A DNA stretch of 64,000 bases, from assembly GCA_902628965.1 (NCBI GenBank), contig CACOPB010000003.1, positions 1 to 64,000 on the forward strand. The letters run 5' to 3'. The translations under genes and the position numbers were made by a program. The notes beneath the pieces are model-generated. The model was not told where the DNA came from. It searched no databases and saw only the letters and a list, made by a program, of their open reading frames with translations. Below are positions 15,729 to 24,388 of the stretch, in pieces (position 1 is the first letter of the stretch; every line of letters starts with the position of its first letter). Source of the DNA: an uncultured Pelagibacteraceae bacterium (GTDB taxonomy: Bacteria > Pseudomonadota > Alphaproteobacteria > Pelagibacterales > Pelagibacteraceae).

Positions 15729-16043
15729 TTATTCACTAAAGATGTATCTAATTTCATCTCGAATTGTGCCTTCAATTGCAACTTTCTTTAATTGTTTTTG
15801 CAGATTCTGATACTTTTTATCTGCTGACATTTTCTGATCTGCTTTAAAATTATCATCTTCAAACATTGTACCAATAAGAGTTTCTCTTATTGTTCTTGGA
15901 TCACCACCTATTTGAAATGAAAAATAAACTTGATGTTTTGGATAATATTTTTTTCTAACTTTTGCTAATCCTTGACCTATTTCCATTGCCTTACCAAGCA
16001 TGTCATCTTTTACTCTAAATGTTCTTGTGTAAATTGCTTTCAT
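15729..16043 (-). CDS. Uncharacterised 104-residue protein
   Basis: The family is not recognised. The protein starts MKAIYTRTFRVKDD and contains YFSFQIGGDPRTIRE. The alternation of strands and helices would fit a ferredoxin-like (dimeric alpha/beta-barrel) fold, like its GYD-like neighbour, but this is inference. There is no signal peptide or membrane segment. It sits between the secreted protein gene (12 bases away) and the cupin gene (20 bases away), all on the minus strand. Confidence 0.6.
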   Translation of the reverse strand: MKAIYTRTFRVKDDMLGKAMEIGQGLAKVRKKYYPKHQVYFSFQIGGDPRTIRETLIGTMFEDDNFKADQKMSADKKYQNLQKQLKKVAIEGTIRDEIRYIFSE

Positions 16044-16055
16044 TTTTTTTTATTT

Positions 16056-16427
16056 TTAGTATATCCCTGATTTGACTAGTTTATCAATCTCACTTTTTGA
16101 ATTAGGAATTAATTTATAGATAAAACTATCACATCCTATAGTAGTATTTTCCTCATATGGTTTTCCGTATCGCTCATCGACAATCTTTATAAGTTCTTTA
16201 TTAAGATTATCCTCATTTACGCCCTTTTTAACTAAGTAAGAGCTTAAAAATTTTTTAGCAGCGAAAGAATGTACAATTTTATCTAATTCAAGTTCTGCTT
16301 GTGGAATCATGCTATTTGCATAGTAAATTCCTGCACATTCAATTGTTTTCTTTTTATCATCGTCGCTCATATCCGCATAGGCAGATGTAACTAAAAGAAT
16401 ACTAATTAAAGTTATTATTTTTTTCAT
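16056..16427 (-). CDS. Small secreted protein of unknown function
   Basis: This 123-residue protein has a clear Sec signal peptide (residues 1-18, cut at AYA-D). The mature part is mostly charged and helical, with two Cys (C31 and about C101) that could form a disulfide. The family is not recognised. It is the first gene of the minus-strand run ending at 13760, and it has a strong GAGGATAA-type ribosome-binding site. A 14-base perfect palindrome lies just upstream. Confidence 0.65.
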   Translation of the reverse strand: MKKIITLISILLVTSAYADMSDDDKKKTIECAGIYYANSMIPQAELELDKIVHSFAAKKFLSSYLVKKGVNEDNLNKELIKIVDERYGKPYEENTTIGCDSFIYKLIPNSKSEIDKLVKSGIY

Positions 16428-16442
16428 ATTATCCTCTATATT

Positions 16443-16456
16443 TTAAGTTAACTTAA
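16443..16456. promoter_or_regulatory. Perfect 14-base palindrome, possible operator
   Basis: TTAAGTTAACTTAA is fully self-complementary and lies 16 bases upstream of the secreted-protein start (16427, minus), within the divergent region shared with the gene at 16593. A related GGTTAAC sequence follows at about 16488-16494. A regulator-binding site is possible, but AT-rich palindromes also occur by chance. Confidence 0.3.
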
Positions 16457-16592
16457 ATGCCAAATTTATAATTTAACTATATAGGTTAACATTACTTTGT
16501 TCGCGTGACAGATGTGCACTTTTATAAATAATCAAGAAAAATAGGTGTTTTGAGAAGTATCAATTGTATTAATATTTTGTTAATGTTTACTT

Positions 16593-17009
16593 ATGATTGA
16601 AAAGTTTAACGGAATTTTTTATCTAATAGTATTTATAATCCATTTTTTAATATTTGCTGTTTACGCATACCAAACAGTTTTTGCCACTAAAAAGTTTTTA
16701 GATAAATTTGGTATTGATGATACAGGCGCTGGGATGACAAGGTTTTTTGGTTCATTATTTATTGGCGCTGTTGCTATGGCTATATGGGTTGGATTTATAA
16801 GAGCAGATGGTCTTCAAGGTACGTGGGCATTTTTTAATTTGGTTTTCTTACAAAATCTATCAGCTTTTTTTGTAGGGATTTACACTATAAAAATAAACAA
16901 ATTAGGACACACTCCACAAACATCAAATGAAGGTATTATTGCTCCAGGAATTCTGACTTTGCTCAGTGCAATACTTTGTTTTGGTTTAGCTGATAAAATT
17001 TATTACTAA
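16593..17009 (+). CDS. Uncharacterised four-helix membrane protein
   Basis: This 138-residue protein has about four membrane helices and a conserved-looking loop GIDDTGAGMTRFFGS after helix 1. The family was not recognised with certainty. The gene stands alone between divergent and convergent neighbours, and its last 4 bases overlap the cysK stop (CTAA). Function is unknown. Confidence 0.6.
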   Translation: MIEKFNGIFYLIVFIIHFLIFAVYAYQTVFATKKFLDKFGIDDTGAGMTRFFGSLFIGAVAMAIWVGFIRADGLQGTWAFFNLVFLQNLSAFFVGIYTIKINKLGHTPQTSNEGIIAPGILTLLSAILCFGLADKIYY

Positions 17010-18007
17010 AACCAATTTGGTATAGGAAGACCTTTTTCCTCAAGGAATTTTTTATTAAACATTTTTGTGGCGTATTTATCACTTCTATCACAGAGAATTG
17101 TTACTATTGTTTTGCCAGGTCCTAATTCTTTGCCCATTCTTATTGCTCCAGCAATATTGATACCACAACTAGTACCTAAGCTCAGACCTTCATTTTGAAT
17201 TAAATCATAAAGTATAGGTAGTGCCTCATGATCATCTATTGAATAGGCATCATCAATCTTTGCCTCACCAAAGTTAGCTGTTACTCTACTTGAACCAATT
17301 CCTTCAGTAATTGATCCACCTTCTGACTTAAGTTCACCATTTTTTATGTAATTATAAAGAGCTGAACCTTTTGGATCAGATAGGTAAATTTTTATATCTT
17401 TGTTCTTTTCTTTAAGAGCATTACTTACACCTGAAATAGTTCCTCCAGTTCCAGAAGAACATACAAAGCCATCAACCTTGCCTTCAGTTTGTTCCCAAAT
17501 TTCTTGTCCTGTTCCTTCATAATGGCCTTTGGCATTTGCAGTATTGTCAAACTGGTTAGCCCAAATCACACCGTTATTATTTGTTGGTCTTAATTCATCC
17601 GCAAGTCTAGCTGCCACTTTAACAAAATTGTTATCGTCTTTGTAAGGTTTAGGTGGTACTAATCTTAATTCAGCTCCAAGATTTCTAAGTAGATCTTTTT
17701 TCTCTTGGGTTTGATTATCATTCATTACAATGATTGTTTTATAACCTAAAGAATTTCCTAAAAGGCCTAAACCAATTCCAGTGTTACCAGCTGTTCCTTC
17801 AACAACTGTTCCACCTTTAGCAATTAATTTTTTTTCTTGAGCGTCTTTAATTAAAGCAAGGGCAGCTCTATCTTTAACAGAACCTCCTGGATTTAAAAAT
17901 TCTGCTTTTCCATAAATGTTACAACCAGTAATCTCTGAAGCAGCTCTTAATTTGATTAGTGGGGTATTTCCTATTCCTGAAATAAAATCGTTTTGAGTAT
18001 TATTCAT
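17006..18007 (-). CDS. cysK: Cysteine synthase A (O-acetylserine sulfhydrylase)
   Basis: This PLP enzyme (333 residues from the chosen start) converts O-acetylserine and sulfide to cysteine. The PLP Lys is K45 in NPGGSVKDR, the substrate loop is GTAGNTGIG at 71-79, the phosphate-binding loop is [10 protein letters not shown] and the SCG motif lies near 280. I chose the ATG at 18007, which overlaps the cysE stop by 8 bases and gives the standard MNNTQ...GNTPLIKL start. A longer frame to 18094 would run through the cysE end and adds a non-homologous leader. It is cotranscribed with cysE. Confidence 0.93.
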   Translation of the reverse strand: MNNTQNDFISGIGNTPLIKLRAASEITGCNIYGKAEFLNPGGSVKDRAALALIKDAQEKKLIAKGGTVVEGTAGNTGIGLGLLGNSLGYKTIIVMNDNQTQEKKDLLRNLGAELRLVPPKPYKDDNNFVKVAARLADELRPTNNNGVIWANQFDNTANAKGHYEGTGQEIWEQTEGKVDGFVCSSGTGGTISGVSNALKEKNKDIKIYLSDPKGSALYNYIKNGELKSEGGSITEGIGSSRVTANFGEAKIDDAYSIDDHEALPILYDLIQNEGLSLGTSCGINIAGAIRMGKELGPGKTIVTILCDRSDKYATKMFNKKFLEEKGLPIPNWF

Positions 18008-18584
18008 TATCTGACTTTTTATCACTATCAGGTGTAATACCATAAGGTTTAAATTCACTATCAGCAACTCCAACACTTCTTGCTGGAATTCCAACCATTA
18101 CTGCATTTTCTGCAACGTCTTTAGTTATTACTGCATTAGCTCCAATTCTTGCACCTTTGCCAACAACTACAGGACCTAATACTTGTGCACCTGATCCAAT
18201 TACGACATCTTCTTTTATAGTAGGATGTCTTTTCATATTACGTTGGTCATTTGAATTTATACTTGGAGCAATTCCACCTAAAGTAACCATATGATAAATA
18301 GTTACATTATCACCAATCTCAGAAGTTTCTCCAATCACAACACCCATTCCATGATCAATAAATAAATTTTTTCCAATTTTTGCATTTGGGTGTATCTCTA
18401 TACCAGTCAAGAATCTTGAAAACTGAGAAATGATCCTAGCAATCAAATGAAATTTTGCTGTACTAAAAAAGTTTGCTATTCTATGAAAGAAAACTGCTTT
18501 TACTCCAGGATATGTCAGGATTAAACTAAGCTTAGTTTTTGCGGCTGGATCTCTGTCAATTATTGATTGTAAAAAATCGCTCAT
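18000..18584 (-). CDS. cysE: Serine O-acetyltransferase
   Basis: This 194-residue left-handed beta-helix acyltransferase transfers acetyl from acetyl-CoA to serine to feed CysK. The hexapeptide repeats ([28 protein letters not shown]) and the [18 protein letters not shown] turn are visible. It is of the short type, lacking the long N-terminal helical domain of the E. coli enzyme. The last 8 bases overlap cysK, so the two cysteine biosynthesis steps are coupled. The promoter must lie in the 82-base gap to the divergent glyoxalase-like gene. Confidence 0.93.
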   Translation of the reverse strand: MSDFLQSIIDRDPAAKTKLSLILTYPGVKAVFFHRIANFFSTAKFHLIARIISQFSRFLTGIEIHPNAKIGKNLFIDHGMGVVIGETSEIGDNVTIYHMVTLGGIAPSINSNDQRNMKRHPTIKEDVVIGSGAQVLGPVVVGKGARIGANAVITKDVAENAVMVGIPARSVGVADSEFKPYGITPDSDKKSDNE

Positions 18585-18666
18585 TTTTTTTGTGACTATT
18601 GTAGCTGTTGATTAAATAATAATATGCTTTATATAGTTACAAACTTACTAATTTAAAGAGGTTATA

Positions 18667-19077
18667 ATGTATAGAAACACTAACTGTTTTCACCTAGCAA
18701 TTCCATGTGGCGACCTAGAGCTTGCAAAAAAATTCTATAGTGAAACATTAGGCTGTAGACTTGATAATTCCGCTCAAGAATGGGCTGATGTTGATTTTTG
18801 GGGTAATGAGTTAACTCTTCATAAAAGTGAACATAAGTTAGACAGTGAAAGACATGATGTGGATATGGGTAATGTATCAGTTCCACATTTTGGAGTTCAT
18901 TTATCTAGGAAAGATTTTGATGCTTTAAAACAAAGATTGAAAGATAACGGTACTAAATATTACGATGAGCCGTATTTAAGATTTAAAGGTACAAAATATG
19001 AGCAAGAGACTTTTTTTGTAAAAGATCCAAACGAAAATATTCTTGAAATAAAAACTCTTACATCAAATCCAGATTAG
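18667..19077 (+). CDS. VOC (glyoxalase/extradiol dioxygenase) family protein
   Basis: This 136-residue single-domain VOC protein has a metal-binding His near the N-terminus (FHLAIPCGDLE, H9), a second His in PHFGVHLS and a final Glu in PNENILEIK. It belongs to the glyoxalase-like group without a defined substrate. An AGAGGTT ribosome-binding site precedes the ATG. It is followed 13 bases later by the LysE-family exporter gene. Confidence 0.78.
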   Translation: MYRNTNCFHLAIPCGDLELAKKFYSETLGCRLDNSAQEWADVDFWGNELTLHKSEHKLDSERHDVDMGNVSVPHFGVHLSRKDFDALKQRLKDNGTKYYDEPYLRFKGTKYEQETFFVKDPNENILEIKTLTSNPD

Positions 19078-19090
19078 TTAAAAAAATTAA

Positions 19091-19699
19091 ATGGAATTCC
19101 TGGTACTAGGTTTCTTTGCTGGGCTTAGTTTGATCCTAGCTATAGGAGCCCAAAATATATTTGTAATAGAGCAGGGGTTAAAAAAACAATATATCTTTTT
19201 AGTTTGTTTAATTTGTTCAATTTCAGACTTCATCTTAATAGTATTAGGTATATTTCTATTTCACTATTTTTATCAGTTTTTTAATTCTACAATTGAATTA
19301 ATTTTTAATATTTTATTAGTTATTTTTTTAATTTATTTTATTTATACAAAAATTAAATCTTTTGATATTGAAGTAAGTTTTAATAGCAATATTCAAGGCA
19401 CATCAAAATCAAAAATTATTCTTAAAACATTAGCTTTTACTTACCTGAACCCACATGTTTATTCTGATACGGTATTTTTTCTAGGAAATTTTTCTAAAAA
19501 TTATCAGCTTGATCAAAAAATTTCTTTTGGAATAGGTGCGTCTATAGCATCATTTTTATTTTTTTTTACTTTAGGGTATTTATCCAATTACTTATCAAAA
19601 TATGCTAAAAATAAAAATATTTGGAAAATAATAAATATTTTCATCATTGGTTTTATGAGTGTTTTGATTTTATTTATTATTAATGAAATGTTTAATTAA
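19091..19699 (+). CDS. LysE/ArgO family amino acid exporter
   Basis: This 202-residue inner-membrane exporter starts with the family signature GLSLILAIGAQNIFVIEQGLK and carries the ArgO-like motif TYLNPHVYSDTV near residues 117-128. Six hydrophobic helices fit the fold. The family exports lysine or arginine. The stop overlaps the next start as TAATG, so it is translationally coupled to the alpha/beta hydrolase. Confidence 0.85.
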   Translation: MEFLVLGFFAGLSLILAIGAQNIFVIEQGLKKQYIFLVCLICSISDFILIVLGIFLFHYFYQFFNSTIELIFNILLVIFLIYFIYTKIKSFDIEVSFNSNIQGTSKSKIILKTLAFTYLNPHVYSDTVFFLGNFSKNYQLDQKISFGIGASIASFLFFFTLGYLSNYLSKYAKNKNIWKIINIFIIGFMSVLILFIINEMFN

Positions 19700-20460
19700 T
19701 GAAGAATAAAGACATTTATATTGATGACATAGGAAAAGGCTATCCTTTTGTATTCATTCATGGATACCTTGGATCTTCTGAAATGTGGCGTTATCAAAAA
19801 GAATTTTTTTCAAAAACTTGTCGAGTAATTGTACCTGCCTTGCCTGGTTTTGGAGAAAGCTACAAATCTAAATCGCTTAGTTCAATTAATGATATGGCTA
19901 AAAAAATAATAGAGACTCTTGATCAAAAAAAAATTGAAAAATTTAATTTAATCGGTCACTCAATGGGCGGAATGATTGTCCAAGAAATAACAAAACTAGT
20001 TGGTAACAGAGTAAACAAATTAATCTGTTTTGCTACAGGTTCAATTGGAGAAATTCCAGGAAGATTTGAAACTATAGATGAAACGAGAGAAAAACTAAAA
20101 AAAGATGGAACAGCTATTTCATTTTCGCGAGTTCCTAAAAAATGGTTCGTAAAAGGTGATCAAGACAAAAATTATTTCCTCTGCTCAAATGCAGTTAAAA
20201 ATGTATCACTAGAAACAGCTGACAATGCACTGCTGGCTATGAAAAATTGGAGAGGAAGAGAGAATTTAGAATATATAAAAAATGCTACACTTATTATTTG
20301 GGGAGACAAAGATACTTCATATAATTTTGAACAAGTCGATACTTTGAACAAAAATATTAAAAATAGTCGTTTAGAGATATTTAAGGATTGTAGCCATAAT
20401 GTACATTTAGAGCAAAGTGATAAATTTAATCAAATTATAAAAGATTTTATTTCCTCATAA
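19699..20460 (+). CDS. Alpha/beta hydrolase
   Basis: This 253-residue hydrolase has the oxyanion segment FIHGYLGSSEMW, the nucleophile S88 in GHSMGGM, an acid in GDKDTS near 204 and the catalytic His in CSHNVHLE near 232. This resembles the esterase / C-C hydrolase group. There is no signal peptide, so it is cytoplasmic. It is coupled to the LysE gene upstream, and its 3' end overlaps the convergent HAD-like gene by 14 bases. Substrate is unknown. Confidence 0.82.
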   Translation: MKNKDIYIDDIGKGYPFVFIHGYLGSSEMWRYQKEFFSKTCRVIVPALPGFGESYKSKSLSSINDMAKKIIETLDQKKIEKFNLIGHSMGGMIVQEITKLVGNRVNKLICFATGSIGEIPGRFETIDETREKLKKDGTAISFSRVPKKWFVKGDQDKNYFLCSNAVKNVSLETADNALLAMKNWRGRENLEYIKNATLIIWGDKDTSYNFEQVDTLNKNIKNSRLEIFKDCSHNVHLEQSDKFNQIIKDFISS

Positions 20461-21109
20461 TCTTTATATTTAAATTGAATACTTTTTTGTATGCTCTTAG
20501 AAACTTTTTATCTGAATGAAATTTCCCAGGGAAAATTAAACATTTTATTTTTGCTTTAAATGCAGCATCTAGGCTTTCTTGTGAATCTTCTATAGCTATG
20601 CATTCTCTAGGTTTTAGTTTTAATTTTTTTAGAGCAAATAAATATATATCTGGATTTGGTTTATTTTTTTTAACTAGATTCGAATTTCCTATAAAATTAA
20701 AATAACTTTTTTTAATTGATCTCCTTAAACAATAAAAAATTGAATTAATGTTATTTAATGAGGTTGACGATACAAAACCTAATTTAATTTTATTTTTTAT
20801 ACAAAAATTAATTAAATTTTTCACTCCTGGCCTTAATTTAAGTTCTTTTTTCTTCAAATAATTATTAAATATTTTTGTTTTCAGACTTCTTATTTTTTTG
20901 GCATTAACTCTAATATTACTTTGTTTAGCGTATCTTGAGACTCGATCTTCACCTCCAGATTTATTTAAAAGTTTCTTGTATTCTTTTTTAGTCCAATACC
21001 AATTTAAATCTGATTTTATAAAAGCTTGATTAAATGATTTTCTTTGTAAATCTGAAGTTTCAACAATTGATCCAATTGAACCAAAAAAAAGTGCTTTGTA
21101 ATATTTCAA
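20447..21109 (-). CDS. HAD-like (CbbY/beta-phosphoglucomutase family) protein with destroyed catalytic motif I
   Basis: This 220-residue protein aligns along its length with CbbY-type HAD phosphatases. Motif II is a FVSSTS segment, motif III has the Lys in KKNKPNPDIY, and motif IV is IAIEDSQESLDAA. Motif I, normally FDxDGT, reads FGSIGS, so the nucleophile Asp is G10 and the acid/base Asp is I12. It is therefore probably not a phosphatase or mutase in the usual way and may bind a phosphosugar. It starts at TTG (21109), overlapping the permease stop as TTGA, and is the last gene of the sugar-transporter operon. A sequencing error cannot produce this double change by a single frameshift. Confidence 0.8.
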   Translation of the reverse strand: MKYYKALFFGSIGSIVETSDLQRKSFNQAFIKSDLNWYWTKKEYKKLLNKSGGEDRVSRYAKQSNIRVNAKKIRSLKTKIFNNYLKKKELKLRPGVKNLINFCIKNKIKLGFVSSTSLNNINSIFYCLRRSIKKSYFNFIGNSNLVKKNKPNPDIYLFALKKLKLKPRECIAIEDSQESLDAAFKAKIKCLIFPGKFHSDKKFLRAYKKVFNLNIKIMRK

Positions 21110-21987
21110 CCTTTTACCGCTCCTGCAGTTAAGCCACTAATAACTTGTCTTTGGAAAAACATAACTAACATAAAAAGAGGTGCAGTAGCAGAAACGACTG
21201 CTGAAACTGCCCACATTAAGTTTCCTTCATGTTGGTTCGTACCTAGATAGCTTTGAATCTTAGGAACCATTGTATGGTTTTCTTGATTAAGTAATAAAGC
21301 TGTAACTGTAAAATCGTTATAAGCAAGCATTAAACTAAATAACCCAGCTGTAATTACTCCAGGCCACATAACTGGCATAATGATGTGTCTAAATGCCTGG
21401 AAATATGAGCAACCATCTATTAAGGCACTTTCATCAAGCTCTTTTGGAACTGTTTTAAAGAATGAGTAAAGCAACCAAAGTGTAAAAGGTTGATTAATTG
21501 CAACTAGTACAACAATAGTGGTTGGAAGAATTCCCCAGATCTGTAACTCAAAAAATGGAAATAAGTATCCCGATACTAAAGTTATATGTGGCATAGCTCT
21601 AAAAATTAAAGCTGCCATTAAAATCCAAAACGCATATTTTTCTGTTGATCTTGATAGAGCATATGCACCCAATGTTCCTAAAAATAAAGAAATACTAACA
21701 ACAAAAACTGTGACTATAATTGTATTTTTAGAAGCTTTCCAAAATTCACCTTCAGTCCAAGCCTCTGTATATGCATTAGTTGTAAATTTTCCACCAGTCT
21801 CAATTAAAGTATTGAAAGCTGATATTGCATACCACCAATCAGATCTAGAAAAGAAATCAGCTCTTACTTTAAATGATCCCCAAAAAGTCCAAATGAAAGG
21901 AAAGCACGCAATTAAAAGCCATACAATAATGAAAATAGTATTAAATGTTTTTAAACGGGCTGATTTTGTATCTAATCCATAATCCAT
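21106..21987 (-). CDS. Carbohydrate ABC transporter permease, MalG type
   Basis: This 293-residue permease has about six membrane helices. The EAA loop appears as ELDESALIDGCSYFQAFRHI near 185-204, and the MalG-type C-terminal end is GLTAGAVKG. It pairs with the MalF-type permease 4 bases upstream and the binding protein at 23072-24292. No ATPase gene is in this operon; the MalK-like ATPase at 28550 is the only carbohydrate-type ATPase nearby. Its last bases overlap the HAD-like gene by 4. Confidence 0.9.
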   Translation of the reverse strand: MDYGLDTKSARLKTFNTIFIIVWLLIACFPFIWTFWGSFKVRADFFSRSDWWYAISAFNTLIETGGKFTTNAYTEAWTEGEFWKASKNTIIVTVFVVSISLFLGTLGAYALSRSTEKYAFWILMAALIFRAMPHITLVSGYLFPFFELQIWGILPTTIVVLVAINQPFTLWLLYSFFKTVPKELDESALIDGCSYFQAFRHIIMPVMWPGVITAGLFSLMLAYNDFTVTALLLNQENHTMVPKIQSYLGTNQHEGNLMWAVSAVVSATAPLFMLVMFFQRQVISGLTAGAVKG

Positions 21988-21991
21988 AATT

Positions 21992-23020
21992 TTATCGTGC
22001 TGTTTTAAATTCTTTCCAAGTTCTTATTAATACAGGTGCTAATAAAATTGCTATACCAATAATAGTCATCATTGAAGTTGCGGCAGCAGAACCAAACAAT
22101 ATTACTTCCTCATTAACTAGATTATCATATATTAACCATGAGAGTGATTGTGCACTCCCCTCAGCACTAAATCCAATTATAGGCTCAAAAACTCTAAAAT
22201 TATCCATTAAAGAAATTAAAGCTACAAAAGTAACTACAGGATAAATATGAGGAAGCACTATATGTTTAATTCTTTGAAATCTTGAAGCACCATCAATAAT
22301 TGCAGCTTCTATTGGCTCTTGAGGAACTGTTTGAAGAGCTGCATAAAAAACAACAAAAGCGAATGGGGAATGATGCCAGATTCCATAAATTATGATGGTT
22401 ATCCAAGTCAATGTTTTAGAGGATTTTAGTGATAAATAGGGATCATTCATCAAGTTTTGGATGTTTGCACCAATGATACCCTGAGAATCAATCATCCAAA
22501 ATAATACTAATGACCCTACCAATGGTGTCACAATCATTGGTAAAATTGTACCAAAGATTAGAGGTCCTCTAATTTTTCTAGCAACTGCATTTAAACTTAA
22601 TGCAATAATAAATCCAAGTAACAGTACATTTGGAGTAACAAATAAGCAGTATGTTAAAGTAAATATTAGAGCTTTGTAAAAGGGTAGATTAGTTACTTGA
22701 TCCACAAAAGCCCCAAAACTTCCAGTTTCATTCCAAAATTTTTTTATTTCATCAACTGCTAGATGATTTCTGTCTGTGTAAGTTCCAAAACCATTAAACT
22801 TTCCAAGAGGTTTTGCATCTCTGATTTTTGTAGTTTCCTCATTATCAACCACAATTGAAACAGTGCATCCAAAAGGATCACATTTTTTAACTTCCTTTAC
22901 AACTTGGTCATGTTGTGCGTAAAAAGATTGTATTCCAGTTGATATGATTGGTAGCCCAATAAAAAGGATCATGGCTAAACCTGTAGGTAAAAAAAACCAG
23001 AAAAAAGTTTTATTAGGCAT
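21992..23020 (-). CDS. Carbohydrate ABC transporter permease, MalF type, with periplasmic insertion
   Basis: This 342-residue permease has helix 1 at about residues 7-28, then a soluble periplasmic stretch of about 80 residues (30-110) that includes two close Cys (KKCDPFGCTV). The transport core with the EAA loop (EPIEAAIIDGASRFQRI) follows near 235-251. The insertion resembles the P2 loop of MalF in position but not length. It lies downstream of the binding protein, separated by a strong hairpin (23033-23057), and directly upstream of the MalG-type gene. Confidence 0.88.
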   Translation of the reverse strand: MPNKTFFWFFLPTGLAMILFIGLPIISTGIQSFYAQHDQVVKEVKKCDPFGCTVSIVVDNEETTKIRDAKPLGKFNGFGTYTDRNHLAVDEIKKFWNETGSFGAFVDQVTNLPFYKALIFTLTYCLFVTPNVLLLGFIIALSLNAVARKIRGPLIFGTILPMIVTPLVGSLVLFWMIDSQGIIGANIQNLMNDPYLSLKSSKTLTWITIIIYGIWHHSPFAFVVFYAALQTVPQEPIEAAIIDGASRFQRIKHIVLPHIYPVVTFVALISLMDNFRVFEPIIGFSAEGSAQSLSWLIYDNLVNEEVILFGSAAATSMMTIIGIAILLAPVLIRTWKEFKTAR

Positions 23021-23032
23021 TTGAAATTTAAT

Positions 23033-23057
23033 TAAGTGGGGAATAAATCCCCACTTA
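23033..23057 (-). other. Intercistronic hairpin between binding-protein and permease genes
   Basis: A perfect 9-base inverted repeat (TAAGTGGGG 23033-23041; CCCCACTTA 23049-23057) with a 7-base loop lies between the stop of the binding-protein gene and the start of the MalF-type permease. It is not followed by a T run on the minus strand, so mRNA 3'-end stabilisation or processing is more likely than termination. Confidence 0.65.
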
Positions 23058-23071
23058 TAAAGTTTTAGATT

Positions 23072-24292
23072 TTATAGAAAGCCTTGTTCTTTAGCTTTAC
23101 TAATGTAAGCAGCCTCAACATCTTTCAATGCTTGTTCAGCTGACTCTTTACCTTGTAAAAACTCAACAATTTCACTTCCCAAAGCACCATGCATTAAACC
23201 CATCTGTGGTAACATGGGATATGGTTTTGCTCCCATTTTTACGGCTTCAATTACACCAATAGATTTTGGCCCTGGTACAAATCCTTCTACTAACCAAACA
23301 GCTTGATCAGCAGCGTCAGCAACCATTTTCTTATTTGAGGCTGCATGTGCTAAAGCTCTAAATGTTGCTTCAGCGTCAGCGTCCGATCTATTTTTTGCAA
23401 GTGTAAAACCATCCCACCATAAAGTTGCAGCTGGAATGTTTCCACCACCAACAGTTGCAGGACCAGTTAATTTTGTTGCAGCAGTAATTTTGGCATCTCC
23501 TTCATCATCTAAAAGAGTACCAGATCTTGAAGCCCATAATGTCATCAAAGCAACATTACCTGACTCCCATTCAACTTTAATTGCCTCACTATCATGAGTT
23601 AAATAATCTGGATTACTTAGTTCAGATAATTTTTTTAACATGTTTAAAGTAGCAACGCCCTTTGCATTGTTAATATTAGGTTGTGCACTTCCAGCTTTAA
23701 AGAATTCTCCACCATGGCCAATAAACATGTTTACAAATTCCTCTGCTAAGTTCCAACCAGCTTTATATGCAGCTGCATAAGGGTATTTCATTTTTCCAGA
23801 AGCTCTAATTTTTTCAGACGCTGCAACAACTTCCTCGTATGTTTTTGGTACAGCAATCCCCATATCTTTCAAGACATCTTCTCTATAGTACAAGTGTTGA
23901 GTATTAGCCATAAATGCTACAGCCATTACTTTTCCATCTATTGTAATTAATTGAGAGTCTTGTATTCCTTTTCCATATTTTTTAACAAGATCATCTAATG
24001 GTCTTATTAAATCTTGGTTCATTAAAGGAACAATTGAACTATTTGCTGCAATTCTAGCTGAGAATTCAGAAGGGTTTGCAGTTAGCGCTGGCACTGCGAT
24101 TTTATTGTGCTCTGATGAGTGTGTCACTTTAAAATCAGCACTTCCTTTACATTGTTTAGAAGTTTCAACGAAAGTTCTTAATGCAGGAAAATCATTAGCC
24201 AAAATATTTATTGATCCACTTTTAATGTTGCAATCTGCAAATGCAGAAGTGCCAAAAAGTAGAAACAATAAAGTAACTAGTATTTTTCTCAT
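23072..24292 (-). CDS. Carbohydrate ABC transporter periplasmic binding protein
   Basis: This 406-residue protein has a signal peptide (residues 1-19, cut at AFA-D) and a family 1 solute-binding fold (LDDLVKKYG, then AVAFMANTQHLYYRED near 130, and GGGNIPAATLWWDGFTLAKN near 285). The family binds oligosaccharides, polyols and glycosides. It is followed by the intercistronic hairpin and the two permeases. Upstream on the same strand is the MetE-like gene. The exact ligand cannot be read from sequence; the neighbouring GH63-like enzyme suggests a glycoside. Confidence 0.9.
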   Translation of the reverse strand: MRKILVTLLFLLFGTSAFADCNIKSGSINILANDFPALRTFVETSKQCKGSADFKVTHSSEHNKIAVPALTANPSEFSARIAANSSIVPLMNQDLIRPLDDLVKKYGKGIQDSQLITIDGKVMAVAFMANTQHLYYREDVLKDMGIAVPKTYEEVVAASEKIRASGKMKYPYAAAYKAGWNLAEEFVNMFIGHGGEFFKAGSAQPNINNAKGVATLNMLKKLSELSNPDYLTHDSEAIKVEWESGNVALMTLWASRSGTLLDDEGDAKITAATKLTGPATVGGGNIPAATLWWDGFTLAKNRSDADAEATFRALAHAASNKKMVADAADQAVWLVEGFVPGPKSIGVIEAVKMGAKPYPMLPQMGLMHGALGSEIVEFLQGKESAEQALKDVEAAYISKAKEQGFL

Positions 24293-24366
24293 ATTTTATC
24301 TCTCTATATTTGTTTGTTAAATTATAATTTAAGTTTGAAAACTATATCTAGTACTGAAGTGAATTC

Positions 24367-24388
24367 AAAGTGATAATTAAATCACTTT
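24367..24388 (-). other. Hairpin over the stop codon of the MetE-like gene
   Basis: AAAGTGAT (24367-24374) pairs with ATCACTTT (24381-24388) around AATTAA, which contains the stop codon. No T run follows on the minus strand. It may be an mRNA processing or stabilising element between the MetE-like gene and the binding-protein gene. Confidence 0.5.

Noticed and set aside
18008..18094. Upstream 29-codon extension of cysK
   Set aside because: It runs in another phase through the end of cysE and has no family homology. The ATG at 18007 fits the cysE-cysK overlap.
21518..21982. A 154-codon plus-strand frame inside the MalG-type permease
   Set aside because: Antisense to a clear permease gene with an EAA loop. 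No family features were seen.
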